From an uncultured Paracoccus sp. (GTDB lineage: Bacteria; Pseudomonadota; Alphaproteobacteria; Rhodobacterales; Rhodobacteraceae), in NCBI RefSeq assembly GCF_947496875.1, contig NZ_CANMEH010000018.1, positions 1 to 49,173 on the forward strand: a stretch of 49,173 nucleotides of DNA, read 5' to 3'. The translations under genes and the position numbers were made by a program. Positions 6,495 to 16,242 of the stretch are shown piece by piece (position 1 is the first letter of the stretch; every line of letters starts with the position of its first letter). The notes under the pieces are model-generated. The model was given only the letters and a program-made list of their open reading frames with translations, was not told where the DNA came from and searched no databases.

Positions 6495-8904
6495 GAAGAG
6501 GGTCAGCGTCCGCCTCGCGGCCGTGGGCGGACGGCAGGTGCGCGCCGAGCTGGAAGGCGTGGGCGAAGCCGGGTCGCGTGGCTTCGGACGACTGAGCCGG
6601 GAGATGGAGGCGGCGAATGCCCGGCTCGCGGCCTTCTCGCGGCGGGTGCGGGTGGCCGCAGCCGCTGCCGTCGCCGCTGCCACGGCCGCCGGTGTCGCCA
6701 TGGTCCGATCCGGCCTGCAGACCGTCGATGCACAGGCGAAACTCGCGCAGTCGCTCGGCACCACGGTCGCCTCGATCCAGACGCTTGAGCGCGCGGGCGA
6801 GCTGGCGGGCGTCTCGATGTCCGGCATCGAGCAGGCGACCAAAGATCTGACGCGCCGTCTCAGTCAGGCGGCCGCCGGGACCGGCCCCGCAGCCGATGCG
6901 CTGGACCGGCTCGGGCTTTCGGCCAACGAGCTGATCGCCCTGCCGCTGGACCAGCGCGTGGGTGCGATCAACGCTGCCATCGAGAGCTTCGTGCCCGCCG
7001 CCGAACGTGCGGCTGTCGCTGGGCAGCTCTTCGGCGAGGAAGGCTCCATCGCCATGTCGCGGATCGACACCGCTACGCTGCGCCAGGCGACCGAGGACGT
7101 CCTCGCTTTCGGAGTCGTCGTCTCCGAGCAGGATGCCGACCAGATCGAGCGCACCAACGACGCGATCTCGCGGCTCGGGCTGATCTGGCGCGGGCTGTCG
7201 AACCAGCTGGCGGTCGCAGCAGCCCCCGCGCTGGAAGCCGTCGCCAACGCCATGGCGGCGGTCGCCAGCCGCACCGGACCGCTGGGCATCGCCATTCGCG
7301 GCCTCTTCGACAACATCGGTCGCCTGACCACCTATGCCGCCACCTTCGCGGCCTTCCTCGCGGGCCGCTGGGTGGCTGGCATGGCCGCCGCCGCGCTCTC
7401 CGTCCGCGGTCTCGCCACGGCGCTCGTCGTGCTGCGCGGCGCGCTGATCCGCACCGGCATCGGCGCGCTGATCGTCGGCGCGGGCGAGCTCGTCTACCAG
7501 TTCACCCGCCTCGTCTCCGGCGCGGGCGGCTTCGGCGAGGCGATGTCGCTCCTGAAGGACCTCGCGGTCGAGGTCTGGGAACGCATCAGGATGGGCGCCG
7601 CAGCGGCGGGCGCAGCCGCCACGGCGATGTTCTTCGACCTGAAGGCCGACGCCGCCTCGGGCATGCAGAGCGCCATCGAGAGCGTGGTGAGCTTCGGCAA
7701 CACCGCCGCGAACACCTTCGAGGGCGCTTACGAGGCGATCAAGGCGGTCTGGGGCCTGCTGCCCGCCGCCATCGGCGATCTGGCGTTCCAGGCGGCCAAC
7801 AGCCTGGTCGACGGCGTCGAGGCGATGCTGAACGGCGTGGTCTCGCGCATCAACGGCTTCATCGACGGGATCAATCAGGGGCTGGAAGCGCTCGGGTCGG
7901 AGCGCCGCATCTCGCTGGTGCCCGACCTCGACCTCGGCGAGATCGAGAACCGCTTCGAGGGCGCGGCCAGCGCTGCCACGACAGCGGCGCAGGCGGCTTT
8001 CGACCGGGCCTTCGAGGACAACCCGCTCACCGCGCCCGACCTCGGTCTGACCGAGGCGGCAAATCGGGCGCTCGAGTCCGCGAACCTCTATCGCGGCGCG
8101 GCCAGCGATTTGGCGGAAGCCGCCCGCGCGCCGCTCGAAAGCTGGCAAGCCCTGCGCGATGCCGTGCGTGGCACCGACGAGGCGAGTGCCGATGCGCTGA
8201 CCGAGGCTACCGGTGCGGCCGAGCGGCTGGAGACGGCGCTCGGCGATGCCGGACGCGCCGCGACGGGTGCAGGCGCGGCGGCCGGAGCTGCCGCCGCTGC
8301 AGTGGAGCCCGCGACCGAGGCTGCCGTCACGGGCTGGCAGGCGGTCACGGCGGCGCTCTCCGACTATGCCAGCAAGGCGCGCGAGATCGGCGGCGATATC
8401 GGCCAGAGCCTCGTCGGGGCTTTTCAGTCGGCCGAGAACGCCGTCGGCCAGTTCGTGAAGACCGGCAAGCTGAACTTCCGCGATCTGGTGACGTCGCTCC
8501 TGGCCGATCTCGCCCAGCTGGCGGCGCGGCGGTTCATCCTCGGGCCGATCGCCAATGCGCTCTCCGGCGTGTTTGCCGGGGCGGGCGGCATCTTCGCCAA
8601 CGTCCTGCATGCGGGCGGCATGGTGGGGTCTGCGGGGCCCTGGCGCATGGTCCCGGCCATTGCCTTCGCCGCCGCGCCGCGAATGCATGGCGGCGGCATG
8701 GCCGGGCTTCGTCACGACGAGGTGCCCGCGATCCTGCAACGCGGCGAACGGGTGCTGTCGCGGCGCGAGGCGCAGAGCTACGGCGCAGGCGGCGGGGTCA
8801 ACATCACGATCATGGCCCGCGACGCCGAGAGCTTCCGCCAGTCCCGCACACAGGTCGCGGCGGACATCGCCCGCGCCGTCTCGCTCGGGCGGAGGGGCAT
8901 GTGA
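6487..8904 (+). CDS. Tail tape measure protein (lambda gpH-like)
   Basis: 805 residues, the longest gene of the mid-tail region and directly downstream of the G/GT chaperones. The N-terminal third has long Ala-rich helices and IQTLERAGELAGVSMSGIEQ, which matches the phage tape-measure/TMP helical domain. The middle has hydrophobic stretches (AALSVRGLATALVVLRGAL and GIGALIVGAGELVYQFTRLV) likely to cross the host membrane during DNA injection. The C-terminus (KLNFRDLVTSLLADLAQLAA, then a Gly-rich HAGGMVG...HGGGMAG segment) is the lambda-type tail-tape C-terminal domain. Its length would set the tail length. The start ATG lies inside the end of the GT frame. Confidence 0.88.
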   Translation: MAEKRVSVRLAAVGGRQVRAELEGVGEAGSRGFGRLSREMEAANARLAAFSRRVRVAAAAAVAAATAAGVAMVRSGLQTVDAQAKLAQSLGTTVASIQTLERAGELAGVSMSGIEQATKDLTRRLSQAAAGTGPAADALDRLGLSANELIALPLDQRVGAINAAIESFVPAAERAAVAGQLFGEEGSIAMSRIDTATLRQATEDVLAFGVVVSEQDADQIERTNDAISRLGLIWRGLSNQLAVAAAPALEAVANAMAAVASRTGPLGIAIRGLFDNIGRLTTYAATFAAFLAGRWVAGMAAAALSVRGLATALVVLRGALIRTGIGALIVGAGELVYQFTRLVSGAGGFGEAMSLLKDLAVEVWERIRMGAAAAGAAATAMFFDLKADAASGMQSAIESVVSFGNTAANTFEGAYEAIKAVWGLLPAAIGDLAFQAANSLVDGVEAMLNGVVSRINGFIDGINQGLEALGSERRISLVPDLDLGEIENRFEGAASAATTAAQAAFDRAFEDNPLTAPDLGLTEAANRALESANLYRGAASDLAEAARAPLESWQALRDAVRGTDEASADALTEATGAAERLETALGDAGRAATGAGAAAGAAAAAVEPATEAAVTGWQAVTAALSDYASKAREIGGDIGQSLVGAFQSAENAVGQFVKTGKLNFRDLVTSLLADLAQLAARRFILGPIANALSGVFAGAGGIFANVLHAGGMVGSAGPWRMVPAIAFAAAPRMHGGGMAGLRHDEVPAILQRGERVLSRREAQSYGAGGGVNITIMARDAESFRQSRTQVAADIARAVSLGRRGM

Positions 8905-9524
8905 TGGCGTTCCACGAGGTCCGGTTTCCCGACAACATCAGCCGGGGCGCGCGGGGCGGGCCGGAACGGCGCACCCAGATCGTCGAGCTCGCTTCGGGCG
9001 ACGAGGAGCGCAATGCGAGCTGGGCCAACTCGCGCCGCCGCTACGACGTCGCCTACGGCATCCGCCGCGCTGACGATCTGGCGGCGGTGGTCGCCTTCTT
9101 CGAAGCGCGGAACGGTCGCCTGCACGGCTTCCGCTTCAAGGACTGGGGCGACCACAAGTCCTGTCTACCCTCTGGCACGCCGTCGCCCACCGATCAGTCG
9201 ATCGGCACCGGCGACGGCACTGCGTTCCAGCTGGTGAAGCGCTACGCCTCCGGCGCGCAATCCTGGACGCGCGCCATCGCGAAGCCGGTAGCGGGCACCG
9301 TGCGCATCACGCTCGACGGGGTGGAGCAGCTCTCTGGCTGGTCGGTCGACACCACGACAGGTGTCGTCAGCTTTGGCGCGGCACCGGGCGCAGGCGTCGC
9401 GATCACCGCGGGCTTCGAGTTCGATGTGCCGGTCCGCTTCGACTCCGATGCGCTCGACGTGACGCTCGACCTCGAGCGGCTCGGCTCGATCACCTCCATT
9501 CCGCTACTGGAACTGCGCCGATGA
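8904..9524 (+). CDS. Distal tail protein, DUF2460 (GTA gp12-like)
   Basis: 206 residues from the ATG at 8904, which overlaps the tape-measure stop by one base. The segments FHEVRFPDNISRGARGGPER, RYDVAYGIRRADDLAAVVAF and HGFRFKDWGDHKS are hallmarks of DUF2460, the family of Rhodobacter capsulatus gene transfer agent gp12. It forms the distal tail ring at the tail tip and starts the four-gene set (DUF2460, DUF2163, NlpC/P60, TIM-barrel protein) shared by many alphaproteobacterial siphoviruses and gene transfer agents. Confidence 0.92.
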   Translation: MAFHEVRFPDNISRGARGGPERRTQIVELASGDEERNASWANSRRRYDVAYGIRRADDLAAVVAFFEARNGRLHGFRFKDWGDHKSCLPSGTPSPTDQSIGTGDGTAFQLVKRYASGAQSWTRAIAKPVAGTVRITLDGVEQLSGWSVDTTTGVVSFGAAPGAGVAITAGFEFDVPVRFDSDALDVTLDLERLGSITSIPLLELRR

Positions 9525-10405
9525 AGTCCCTCGATCCCGCCCTGCAGGCCCATCTCGACGAGGGCACGACCACGCTCGCCTGGTGCTGGCGGATCACGCG
9601 GGCCGACGGCGTCACCTTCGGCTTCACCGATCACGACCGGACGCTCAGCTTCGACGAGACCGACTTCGAGCCCGAGAGCGGGCTGACGGCCTCCGAGGTC
9701 CGTTCCGGCTCGGACCTGTCCGTCGATGCGCAGGACGCCGAAGGCGTGCTGACCTCCGACCGGATCACCGAGACCGACATCCTGGACGGCCTCTGGGACA
9801 ACGCGGAAGTCGAGGTCTGGCGGGTGAACTGGGCCGACACGAGCCAGCGCGTGCTGATGCGGCGCGGCGCTATCGGCCAGATCCGGCGCGGGCGGCTTGC
9901 CTTCGTCGCCGAGGTCCGCTCGCTCGCCCATGTGTTGGGCCAGACGGTCGGGCGGACCTTCCAAGCGACCTGCGATGCCGAGCTTGGCGACGCACGCTGC
10001 GGGGTCGATCTGGAGGACCCCGCCTACAAGGGCACGGGCGCGATGATCGATCTTCTGCGCGACCGGGCCCTCACCGCCTCGGGACTCGGCGGCTTCACCT
10101 CCGGCTGGTTCACCTTCGGCACGTTGGACTGGACGAGCGGCGCGAACGCGGGGCGGCGCACCGAGGTGCTGGGCCATGACGTGACCGACGGCATCGCCGT
10201 GCTGACCCTGCTCGAAGCGCCGGTGCGCGCGATCGCCGAGGGTGACGGCTTCACCATCCGCGCGGGCTGCGACAAGCGCATGGAGACCTGCGGGGCGAAG
10301 TTCGCCAACACCGCCAATTTCCGCGGCTTCCCGCACATCCCCGGCCAGGATGCCGTGCTTCGCTACGCCACCAAGGATGGCGGGCACGAGGGGTCGGTGC
10401 TGTGA
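9521..10405 (+). CDS. Baseplate hub protein, DUF2163 (GTA gp13-like)
   Basis: 294 residues; the ATG overlaps the preceding stop by four bases. SLDPALQAHLDEGTTTLAWC is the typical DUF2163 N-terminus, followed by FGFTDHDRTLSF. The C-terminal part carries CDAELGDARCGVDL and CDKRMETCGAKFANTANFRG, whose conserved cysteines in the gene transfer agent homologue bind an iron-sulfur cluster. The protein forms the hub below the distal tail ring. The retained Cys pattern suggests the cluster is kept here; this is inference from the family. Confidence 0.92.
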   Translation: MKSLDPALQAHLDEGTTTLAWCWRITRADGVTFGFTDHDRTLSFDETDFEPESGLTASEVRSGSDLSVDAQDAEGVLTSDRITETDILDGLWDNAEVEVWRVNWADTSQRVLMRRGAIGQIRRGRLAFVAEVRSLAHVLGQTVGRTFQATCDAELGDARCGVDLEDPAYKGTGAMIDLLRDRALTASGLGGFTSGWFTFGTLDWTSGANAGRRTEVLGHDVTDGIAVLTLLEAPVRAIAEGDGFTIRAGCDKRMETCGAKFANTANFRGFPHIPGQDAVLRYATKDGGHEGSVL

Positions 10406-10836
10406 CCTCCGCCGATCCCACCCGCGTCATCGCCATTGCGCGGTCCTGGCTCGGCACGCCGTATCATGATCAGGCCAGCCTGCGCGGTGTCGGCTGCGAT
10501 TGCCTCGGGCTGGCGCGGGGCGTCTGGCGCGAGGTCGTCGGCCCCGAGCCGTTCCCGATCCCGCCCTACAGCCGGGACTGGGGCGAGACCGGGCCGCGCG
10601 AGGTTCTGGCCGAGGGCGCACGCCGGATGATGATCGAGGTGTCGCCCGCCGAGGCAGGTCCCGGCGCGCTGGTTCTCTTTCGCATGAAGCCCCGCGCCAT
10701 CGCCAAGCATGTCGGGATCCTGACCGGTCCCGCCACCTTCCTCCATGCCTACGAGCGGCTCGGCGTGATCGAGGAGGCGCTAACCCAATCCTGGCGGCGG
10801 CGCCTCGCTTTCGCTTTCCTGTTCCCGCAACGCTGA
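10402..10836 (+). CDS. NlpC/P60-type tail peptidase (GTA gp14-like)
   Basis: 144 residues starting with GTG at 10402, which overlaps the DUF2163 stop by four bases. It is a compact NlpC/P60 cysteine peptidase: GVGCDCLGLARGVWRE supplies the nucleophile cysteine (the DCLGL position) and KHVGILTG the catalytic histidine. The RSWLGTPYHDQASLRG lead-in is the family signature. In gene transfer agents and related phages this protein sits on the tail tip and opens peptidoglycan during DNA entry. The third polar residue of the triad is not obvious by eye. Confidence 0.9.
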   Translation: MTSADPTRVIAIARSWLGTPYHDQASLRGVGCDCLGLARGVWREVVGPEPFPIPPYSRDWGETGPREVLAEGARRMMIEVSPAEAGPGALVLFRMKPRAIAKHVGILTGPATFLHAYERLGVIEEALTQSWRRRLAFAFLFPQR

Positions 10837-10846
10837 GACCCCGACC

Positions 10847-13800
10847 ATGGCCACCCTCGTTCTCGGCGCGGCCGGCGCCGCCATTGGCGGCAGCATCGGC
10901 GGCGCGATCCTCGGCGTGAGCGCCGCGACCATCGGCGGCTTCATCGGCTCCAGCATCGGCTCTGTCGTCGACAGCTGGATCATCTCGTCGCTGGCGCCCA
11001 CGCAGCGCATCGAGGGCGCGCGGCTCGACACGCTGCGCATCACCTCCGCCACCGAGGGCGCGGTCATTCCGCGGCTCTACGGCCGCATGCGCATGGGCGG
11101 CAACATCATCTGGGCGACCGATTTCCGCGAGGAGACGAAGACCACCACGCAAGGCGGCGGCAAGGGCGGCGGCGGGGGCGGCAAGGTCAAGACGACCGAA
11201 TATCTCTACTACGCCTCCTTCGCGGTCGCGCTCTGCGAGGGGCCGATCACCGGCATCGGGCGCATCTGGGCCGACGGCAAGCCGATGGACCTCTCCGGCG
11301 TCACCTGGCGCTGGTATCCGGGCGACGAGGCGCAGACCGCCGATCCGTTCATCGCCGCGAAGATGGGTGCGACCAGCACACCCGCCTATCGCGGCACGGC
11401 CTATGTGGTCTTCGGGGAGCTGGCGCTCTCGACCTATGGCAACCGCCTCCCGCAGCTGTCCTTCGAGGTGTTCCGGCCGCTTGCCGATCCCGACACCGCT
11501 GAGGGGCTGACCCGCGCCGTCACCATGATCCCGGCCTCGGGCGAGTTCACCTACGCCAGGCAGGCGATCCGCAAGACCGATGGCGGCGTGACGGTGCCCG
11601 AGAACCTGAACGCGCTGGCCGACTCCACCGACATGGTCGAAGCGCTCGACCGGCTGCAGGCGATGGCCCCGGCTGTCGAGAGCGTCAGCCTTGTCGTCGC
11701 CTGGTTCGGCGACGATCTGCGCGCGGGATCCTGCAAGGTGCGGCCGGGCGTCGAGGTCTCGGCCAAGTCGACCACGCCCGCCAGCTGGTCGGTGAACGGC
11801 GTGAGCCGCGCCAGCGCCTTCCTCGTCAGCCGGGATGCAGAGGATCGTCCGGTCTATGGCGGCACGCCGTCGGACTTCGCGGTGGTGCAGGCGATCCAGG
11901 AGATGAAGGCGCGCGGGCTGCGCGTCACCTTCTATCCGTTCATCCTGATGGACGTGCCGCCCGGCAACACGCTGCCGAACCCGTATTCCGACAACGCCGC
12001 CGAGACGGGCCAGCCCGCGTTCCCCTGGCGGGGCCGGATCACCTGTTCGCCTGCGGCGGGTTTCGCCGGAACCGTGGACAAGACGGCGACGGCCGCAAGT
12101 CAGGTCGCGGCGCTGTTCGGCGCGGCGACGCCCGCGAGCTTCAGCGTCTCGGGCGAGAGCGTGAGTTGGATCGGACCCTCCGGCGACTGGGGACTGCGCC
12201 GCATGGTGCTGCACTACGCCCATCTCTGCGCGGCAGCGGGCGGGGTGGACGCCTTCCTGATCGGCACCGAGATGCCGGGGCTGACCACGATCCGCTCGGG
12301 CGCCAGCACCTATCCCGCCGTGCAGGCCTATCGGGATCTGCTCGTCGATGTGCGGTCCATCCTCGGGTCCGGGACGAAGATCGGCTATGCCGCCGACTGG
12401 TCGGAGTATTTCGGGCATCAGCCGGGCGACGGCTCGGGCGACGTGTTCTTCCACCTCGATCCGCTCTGGGCCGATCCGGAGATCGATTTCATCGGCATCG
12501 ACAACTACATGCCGCTCTCCGACTGGCGGGACGGATTCGACCATGCCGATGCGGCCGAGGGCTGGCCCGCGATCTACGACCGGGCCTATCTGCAGGCGAA
12601 CATCGCGGGCGGCGAAGGCTTCGACTGGTTCTACGCCAGCGCGGCCGATCGTTCGGCACAGATCCGGACCGCAATCACCGACGGCGCCGCCGACAAGCCG
12701 TGGGTCTTCCGCTACAAGGATGTGCGCGCCTGGTGGGCGAACCCGCACTATAATCGCCCGGGCGGGGTGGAGGTCGGGACGCCGACGGCATGGGCGCCGC
12801 AGTCGAAGCCGATCTGGTTCACCGAGTTGGGCTGTCCCGCCATCGACCGGGGCACCAACCAGCCCAACGTCTTCTTCGACCCGAAGTCCTCGGAGAGCTT
12901 CACGCCGCATTTCTCGCGGGGCTGGCGCGATGACGCCATTCAGCGCGCCTATCTCGAGGCGACGTATCTCTGGTGGGGTGAGGCCGCAAACAATCCGGTG
13001 TCCTCGGTCTACGGTGGCCGGATGGTGCACGTCCCCGAATGCGCCGCCTGGACCTGGGACGCGCGGCCCTATCCGTTCTTCCCGGCGCTGACCGACGTCT
13101 GGACGGACGGCGCGAACTGGCGGCTTGGGCATTGGCTGACGGGGCGGCTCGGCGCGGTGTCGCTGGCCGCACTGGTCCGGCACCTATGCCTGCGCGCGGG
13201 GCTGCCCGAGTCCCGGGTCGACGTCTCCGGCCTCTGGGGTGCGGTCGAGGGTTACGCCATCACCGCGCTGGAAAGCCCGCGCGCCTCGATCACCACACTG
13301 TCGCGGCATTTCGGGTTCGACGCCGTCGAGACCGAGGGCGTGATCCGCTTCGTCATGCGCGGCCGGGCGGCGGTGGCGAGCCTCTGCCCCGACGATCTGG
13401 TCGCGGCCCGCGAAGGCGATGTCCTCGAGCTGACCCGCGGCCAGGAGACCGAACTGCCGCAGGCGCTGAAGTGGCAGGTCGCCCGCGCCGACGAGGATTA
13501 CGACGCGGCCCTCGTCGAGGCGCGGCGCGTCACCGTCGACACGACGCGGATCGCGTCCGAGTCCTTCGCGATGGCGGTGCCGCCCGAGGAGGCCGAGCGC
13601 CGCTGCCGCCGCGCGTTGATGGAGGCGTGGGTGGGTCGCGAGACGGCGGCGTTCCGTCTGCCGCCGTCGCGCTTGGCGCTCGATCCGGCCGATGCGATCC
13701 GGCTCGCACATGACGGGCGTCTGGTCGACCTGCGGCTCGTCTCCATCGCCGACGCCGAGGCGCGCGGCATCGAGGCGGTCCGCCAGGATCGCGCGACCTA

Positions 13801-14815
13801 CGATCTGCCGCCCGGCGATCCCCGCGCAGCCTCACTGACCCGGGCCGTGGTGTTCGGCGCGCCGGATGCGGTGCTGATGGACCTGCCGCAGCTGACCGAG
13901 GATCAGCCCGCACATCGGCCGCTGGTCGCAGCGCACGCGGATCCCTGGCCGGGTGAGATGGCTGTGTTCCGCAGCCCCTCGACGGATGGCTTCGAGCTGC
14001 TGACCACGTTCGGCAGCCGCGCGCGGATCGGGGCGCTGGTCTCTGACCTCTACGCGGGCCCCACGTCGCGCTTCGACCTCGGCAATGCGTTGGTGGTCGA
14101 CCTGCTGACCGGCACTCTCGAAAGCGTCACGGACCTGACACTGTTCGGAGGGGCAAATGCGCTCGCCATTGAGAGCACGTCCGGCACCTGGGAGATCGTC
14201 CAGGCGGGCGCGGTCGAGTTGCTGGCGCCTGGCCGGTATAGATTGACGCGGCTCCTGCGCGGTCAGCGCGGCACCGATGGCGCGATGGGCAGCCCGGCTC
14301 CGGCAGGCGCGCGGGTGGTCGTGCTGGACACCGCGCTGGCGTCCCTGCCCATTGCCGAGGCCGATCTCGGCATCCCGTGGAACTGGCGCATTGGTCCGGC
14401 GAGCCGACCGGTCAGCGACGAGACCTATGTCGCGCAGGCCTTCACGCCCGAAGGCATCGGGCTGCGGCCGTTCTCGGTCGCCCATGTGGAGCAGCCGTGG
14501 CGCAAGGCGCGCAGTCCCGGCGATCTGACGATCCGCTGGACACGCCGGTCCCGGGCACTCGCTGCCGACAGCTGGGGCGGGCTCGAGGTGCCGCTGGCCG
14601 AGGAACTCGAAGCCTACGAGGTGGAGATCCTCGACGACGCAACGGTGCAGCGGGTGCTCGTCAGCACAACCACCAGCGCGGTCTACACGGCCGCCCAGCA
14701 GACCGCCGACTGGGGTGCGCCGCTCGGTCCCGGCGACACGCTCGACATCCGCATCTTCCAGCTCTCCGCCCTCGTGGGGCGGGGCGCGCCGAAAACCGTC
14801 ACGCTCACGATCTGA
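10847..14815 (+). CDS. Giant tail-tip protein with GTA TIM-barrel-like domain (gp15-like)
   Basis: 1322 residues, the largest gene in the window. The N-terminus is a Gly/Ala-rich hydrophobic helix pair (SIGGAILGVSAATIGGFIG), then a gpJ-like tail hub region (EGAVIPRLYGRMRMGGNIIW). Residues about 450-760 hold a glycoside-hydrolase TIM-barrel-like domain (FFHLDPLWADPEIDFIGIDN, KPIWFTELGCPAIDRGTNQP). Phage-tail and fibronectin-like segments make up the C-terminal half. It corresponds to gene transfer agent gp15, the megatron protein at the tail tip that contacts the host surface. Whether the barrel is an active hydrolase is uncertain: FTELG offers a glutamate in the expected place. The C-terminal part varies between phages and probably affects host range. 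Confidence 0.9.
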   Translation: MATLVLGAAGAAIGGSIGGAILGVSAATIGGFIGSSIGSVVDSWIISSLAPTQRIEGARLDTLRITSATEGAVIPRLYGRMRMGGNIIWATDFREETKTTTQGGGKGGGGGGKVKTTEYLYYASFAVALCEGPITGIGRIWADGKPMDLSGVTWRWYPGDEAQTADPFIAAKMGATSTPAYRGTAYVVFGELALSTYGNRLPQLSFEVFRPLADPDTAEGLTRAVTMIPASGEFTYARQAIRKTDGGVTVPENLNALADSTDMVEALDRLQAMAPAVESVSLVVAWFGDDLRAGSCKVRPGVEVSAKSTTPASWSVNGVSRASAFLVSRDAEDRPVYGGTPSDFAVVQAIQEMKARGLRVTFYPFILMDVPPGNTLPNPYSDNAAETGQPAFPWRGRITCSPAAGFAGTVDKTATAASQVAALFGAATPASFSVSGESVSWIGPSGDWGLRRMVLHYAHLCAAAGGVDAFLIGTEMPGLTTIRSGASTYPAVQAYRDLLVDVRSILGSGTKIGYAADWSEYFGHQPGDGSGDVFFHLDPLWADPEIDFIGIDNYMPLSDWRDGFDHADAAEGWPAIYDRAYLQANIAGGEGFDWFYASAADRSAQIRTAITDGAADKPWVFRYKDVRAWWANPHYNRPGGVEVGTPTAWAPQSKPIWFTELGCPAIDRGTNQPNVFFDPKSSESFTPHFSRGWRDDAIQRAYLEATYLWWGEAANNPVSSVYGGRMVHVPECAAWTWDARPYPFFPALTDVWTDGANWRLGHWLTGRLGAVSLAALVRHLCLRAGLPESRVDVSGLWGAVEGYAITALESPRASITTLSRHFGFDAVETEGVIRFVMRGRAAVASLCPDDLVAAREGDVLELTRGQETELPQALKWQVARADEDYDAALVEARRVTVDTTRIASESFAMAVPPEEAERRCRRALMEAWVGRETAAFRLPPSRLALDPADAIRLAHDGRLVDLRLVSIADAEARGIEAVRQDRATYDLPPGDPRAASLTRAVVFGAPDAVLMDLPQLTEDQPAHRPLVAAHADPWPGEMAVFRSPSTDGFELLTTFGSRARIGALVSDLYAGPTSRFDLGNALVVDLLTGTLESVTDLTLFGGANALAIESTSGTWEIVQAGAVELLAPGRYRLTRLLRGQRGTDGAMGSPAPAGARVVVLDTALASLPIAEADLGIPWNWRIGPASRPVSDETYVAQAFTPEGIGLRPFSVAHVEQPWRKARSPGDLTIRWTRRSRALAADSWGGLEVPLAEELEAYEVEILDDATVQRVLVSTTTSAVYTAAQQTADWGAPLGPGDTLDIRIFQLSALVGRGAPKTVTLTI

Positions 14816-14825
14816 AGGCCATCCC

Positions 14826-15902
14826 ATGTCCGACGCCACGACCCATCTGCTGCTGCCCTACATCCTGGCGGCGCAGGCCCAGAAGCACGTCACCCACAAC
14901 GAGGCGCTGAGGATCCTCGACGGGCTCGTGCAGCTCTCCGTCCTCGACCGGGACCTGACCGCGCCACCCGGAAGCCACGCCGACGGCGACCGGTACATCG
15001 TCGCCTCCGGCGCAATGGGCGACTGGGCAGGCTGGGACCTGAGCGTCGCGCTCTGGACCGATGGCGCCTGGCTCCGACTGCCGCCGCGCAACGGCTGGCG
15101 GGCATGGGTCGAGGACGAGGGACTGCTGCTGGTCTACGACGGCGCGGGCTGGGTCGGGACCACGCCAGCCGCGCTGCAGAACCTTGCGCTGCTGGGGCTC
15201 GGCACTACGGCGGATGCGTCGAACCCGTTCTCGGCCAAGCTGAACGCCGCGCTCTGGACCGCGAAGACCGTGGCCGAGGGCGGCACCGGCGATCTCTTCT
15301 ACACCATGAACAAGGAGGCCGCCGGAGACGACCTCGGCCTGACGCTGCAGACCAACTTCGTGACCAAGGCGCTCGTGGGGCTCTTCGGCTCTGACCGCTT
15401 TCGCCTCTCGGTTTCCGCCGACGGCAGCACCTTCTTCGACGGGCTGAGCGTCGACAACGCGAACGGCATCGTCGACCAGCCCCGGCTGCCCCGCTTCAAG
15501 GCGTACACGAACTACGACAACTACGTCGGTGTCGGGACCTGGACGAAGATCGGCCTCAACAACACCGACTACAACGATCAGGGGGCTTTCGACGCCGCGA
15601 ACAACCACTTCGTGGCCCCGATCGACGGCACCTACCTCTTCGGCGCGACGCTGCTCTACAAGATCAATGCCAGCGCCACGGCCCGCATGCGCGGGCGGCT
15701 CGTGCTGAACGGCACGACCGAAATCCGCGGCTCCCTCGGCGAAATCTCCGCCACCCACGTCTCGCTCGCCACCGCGATCTGGCTGCAGACCATGGTGCCG
15801 CTCACCGCGGGCGATACCGTCGAGCTGCAGGGGTACTTCCGGGTCGCGGACGGCTATTTCGCCGCCGTGCACACGTCCTTCTGGGGCTGCAAGATCGGCT
15901 GA
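14826..15902 (+). CDS. DUF2793 tail-associated protein with C-terminal C1q-like domain
   Basis: 358 residues from the ATG at 14826. The first about 130 residues (LLLPYILAAQAQKHVTHNEA, GDRYIVASGAMGDWAGWD) are a clear DUF2793 domain, found behind the gp15-like gene in many Rhodobacter phages. After a linker, residues about 225-358 read like a C1q/TNF-type jelly roll (GVGTWTKIGLNNTDYNDQGA, FVAPIDGTYLFGATLLY, VELQGYFRVADGYFAAVHTS). Such tips form trimers and commonly bind surface glycans or proteins, so this is the best receptor-binding candidate in the prophage. The C1q call is from pattern recognition. Confidence 0.82.
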   Translation: MSDATTHLLLPYILAAQAQKHVTHNEALRILDGLVQLSVLDRDLTAPPGSHADGDRYIVASGAMGDWAGWDLSVALWTDGAWLRLPPRNGWRAWVEDEGLLLVYDGAGWVGTTPAALQNLALLGLGTTADASNPFSAKLNAALWTAKTVAEGGTGDLFYTMNKEAAGDDLGLTLQTNFVTKALVGLFGSDRFRLSVSADGSTFFDGLSVDNANGIVDQPRLPRFKAYTNYDNYVGVGTWTKIGLNNTDYNDQGAFDAANNHFVAPIDGTYLFGATLLYKINASATARMRGRLVLNGTTEIRGSLGEISATHVSLATAIWLQTMVPLTAGDTVELQGYFRVADGYFAAVHTSFWGCKIG

Positions 15903-15921
15903 GCGGCGAAAGGAGGATCCG

Positions 15922-16209
15922 ATGAACCCACCCCGATCCGAGGGCTTCGTGCGCATGCCCGACGCCGAGTTCGAGGCGATCCTGACGCGGGCGGCCGAGG
16001 AAGGCGCGAAACGCGCGCTCGCCGATGTCGGCCTCGACGGCGACGAGGCGGCCCTCGACATCCGCGATCTGCGCTCCCTGGTCGACTGCATCCGGCTGGT
16101 GCGCCGCACCGCGATGCAGACCGCCGTCCGCATGATCACCACCGGCGTCATGCTGGCGCTGCTGGCGGGCATCGCCATCAAGCTGAAGATCTTCGGCGGC
16201 AGCCCGTAG
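15922..16209 (+). CDS. Small single-span membrane protein, possible holin (DUF6127-like)
   Basis: 95 residues with a strong ribosome site (AAAGGAGGATC) before the ATG at 15922. Residues 1-65 are soluble and charged (MPDAEFEAILTRAAEEGAKR). One transmembrane helix follows near the C-terminus (TTGVMLALLAGIAIKLKIFG). A small one-span protein immediately before an endolysin gene is a natural holin or lysis-accessory candidate, and proteins of this shape are labelled DUF6127 in related prophages. A terminator hairpin separates it from the endolysin gene. Function is inferred from position and shape only. Confidence 0.6.
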   Translation: MNPPRSEGFVRMPDAEFEAILTRAAEEGAKRALADVGLDGDEAALDIRDLRSLVDCIRLVRRTAMQTAVRMITTGVMLALLAGIAIKLKIFGGSP

Positions 16210-16242
16210 CCGCTCCCCACTCCCGTCATCAGCCCAACCGCA

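Noticed and set aside
6463..8739. A 758-codon open frame antisense to the tape measure gene
   Set aside because: Same reason: compositional shadow with His/Arg/Gly-rich sequence and no family features.
10427..13183. A 918-codon open frame antisense to the tail genes
   Set aside because: It is Arg/Gly/Ala-rich with no domain pattern, as expected for the complement of a GC-rich coding region; the plus-strand genes are clear.
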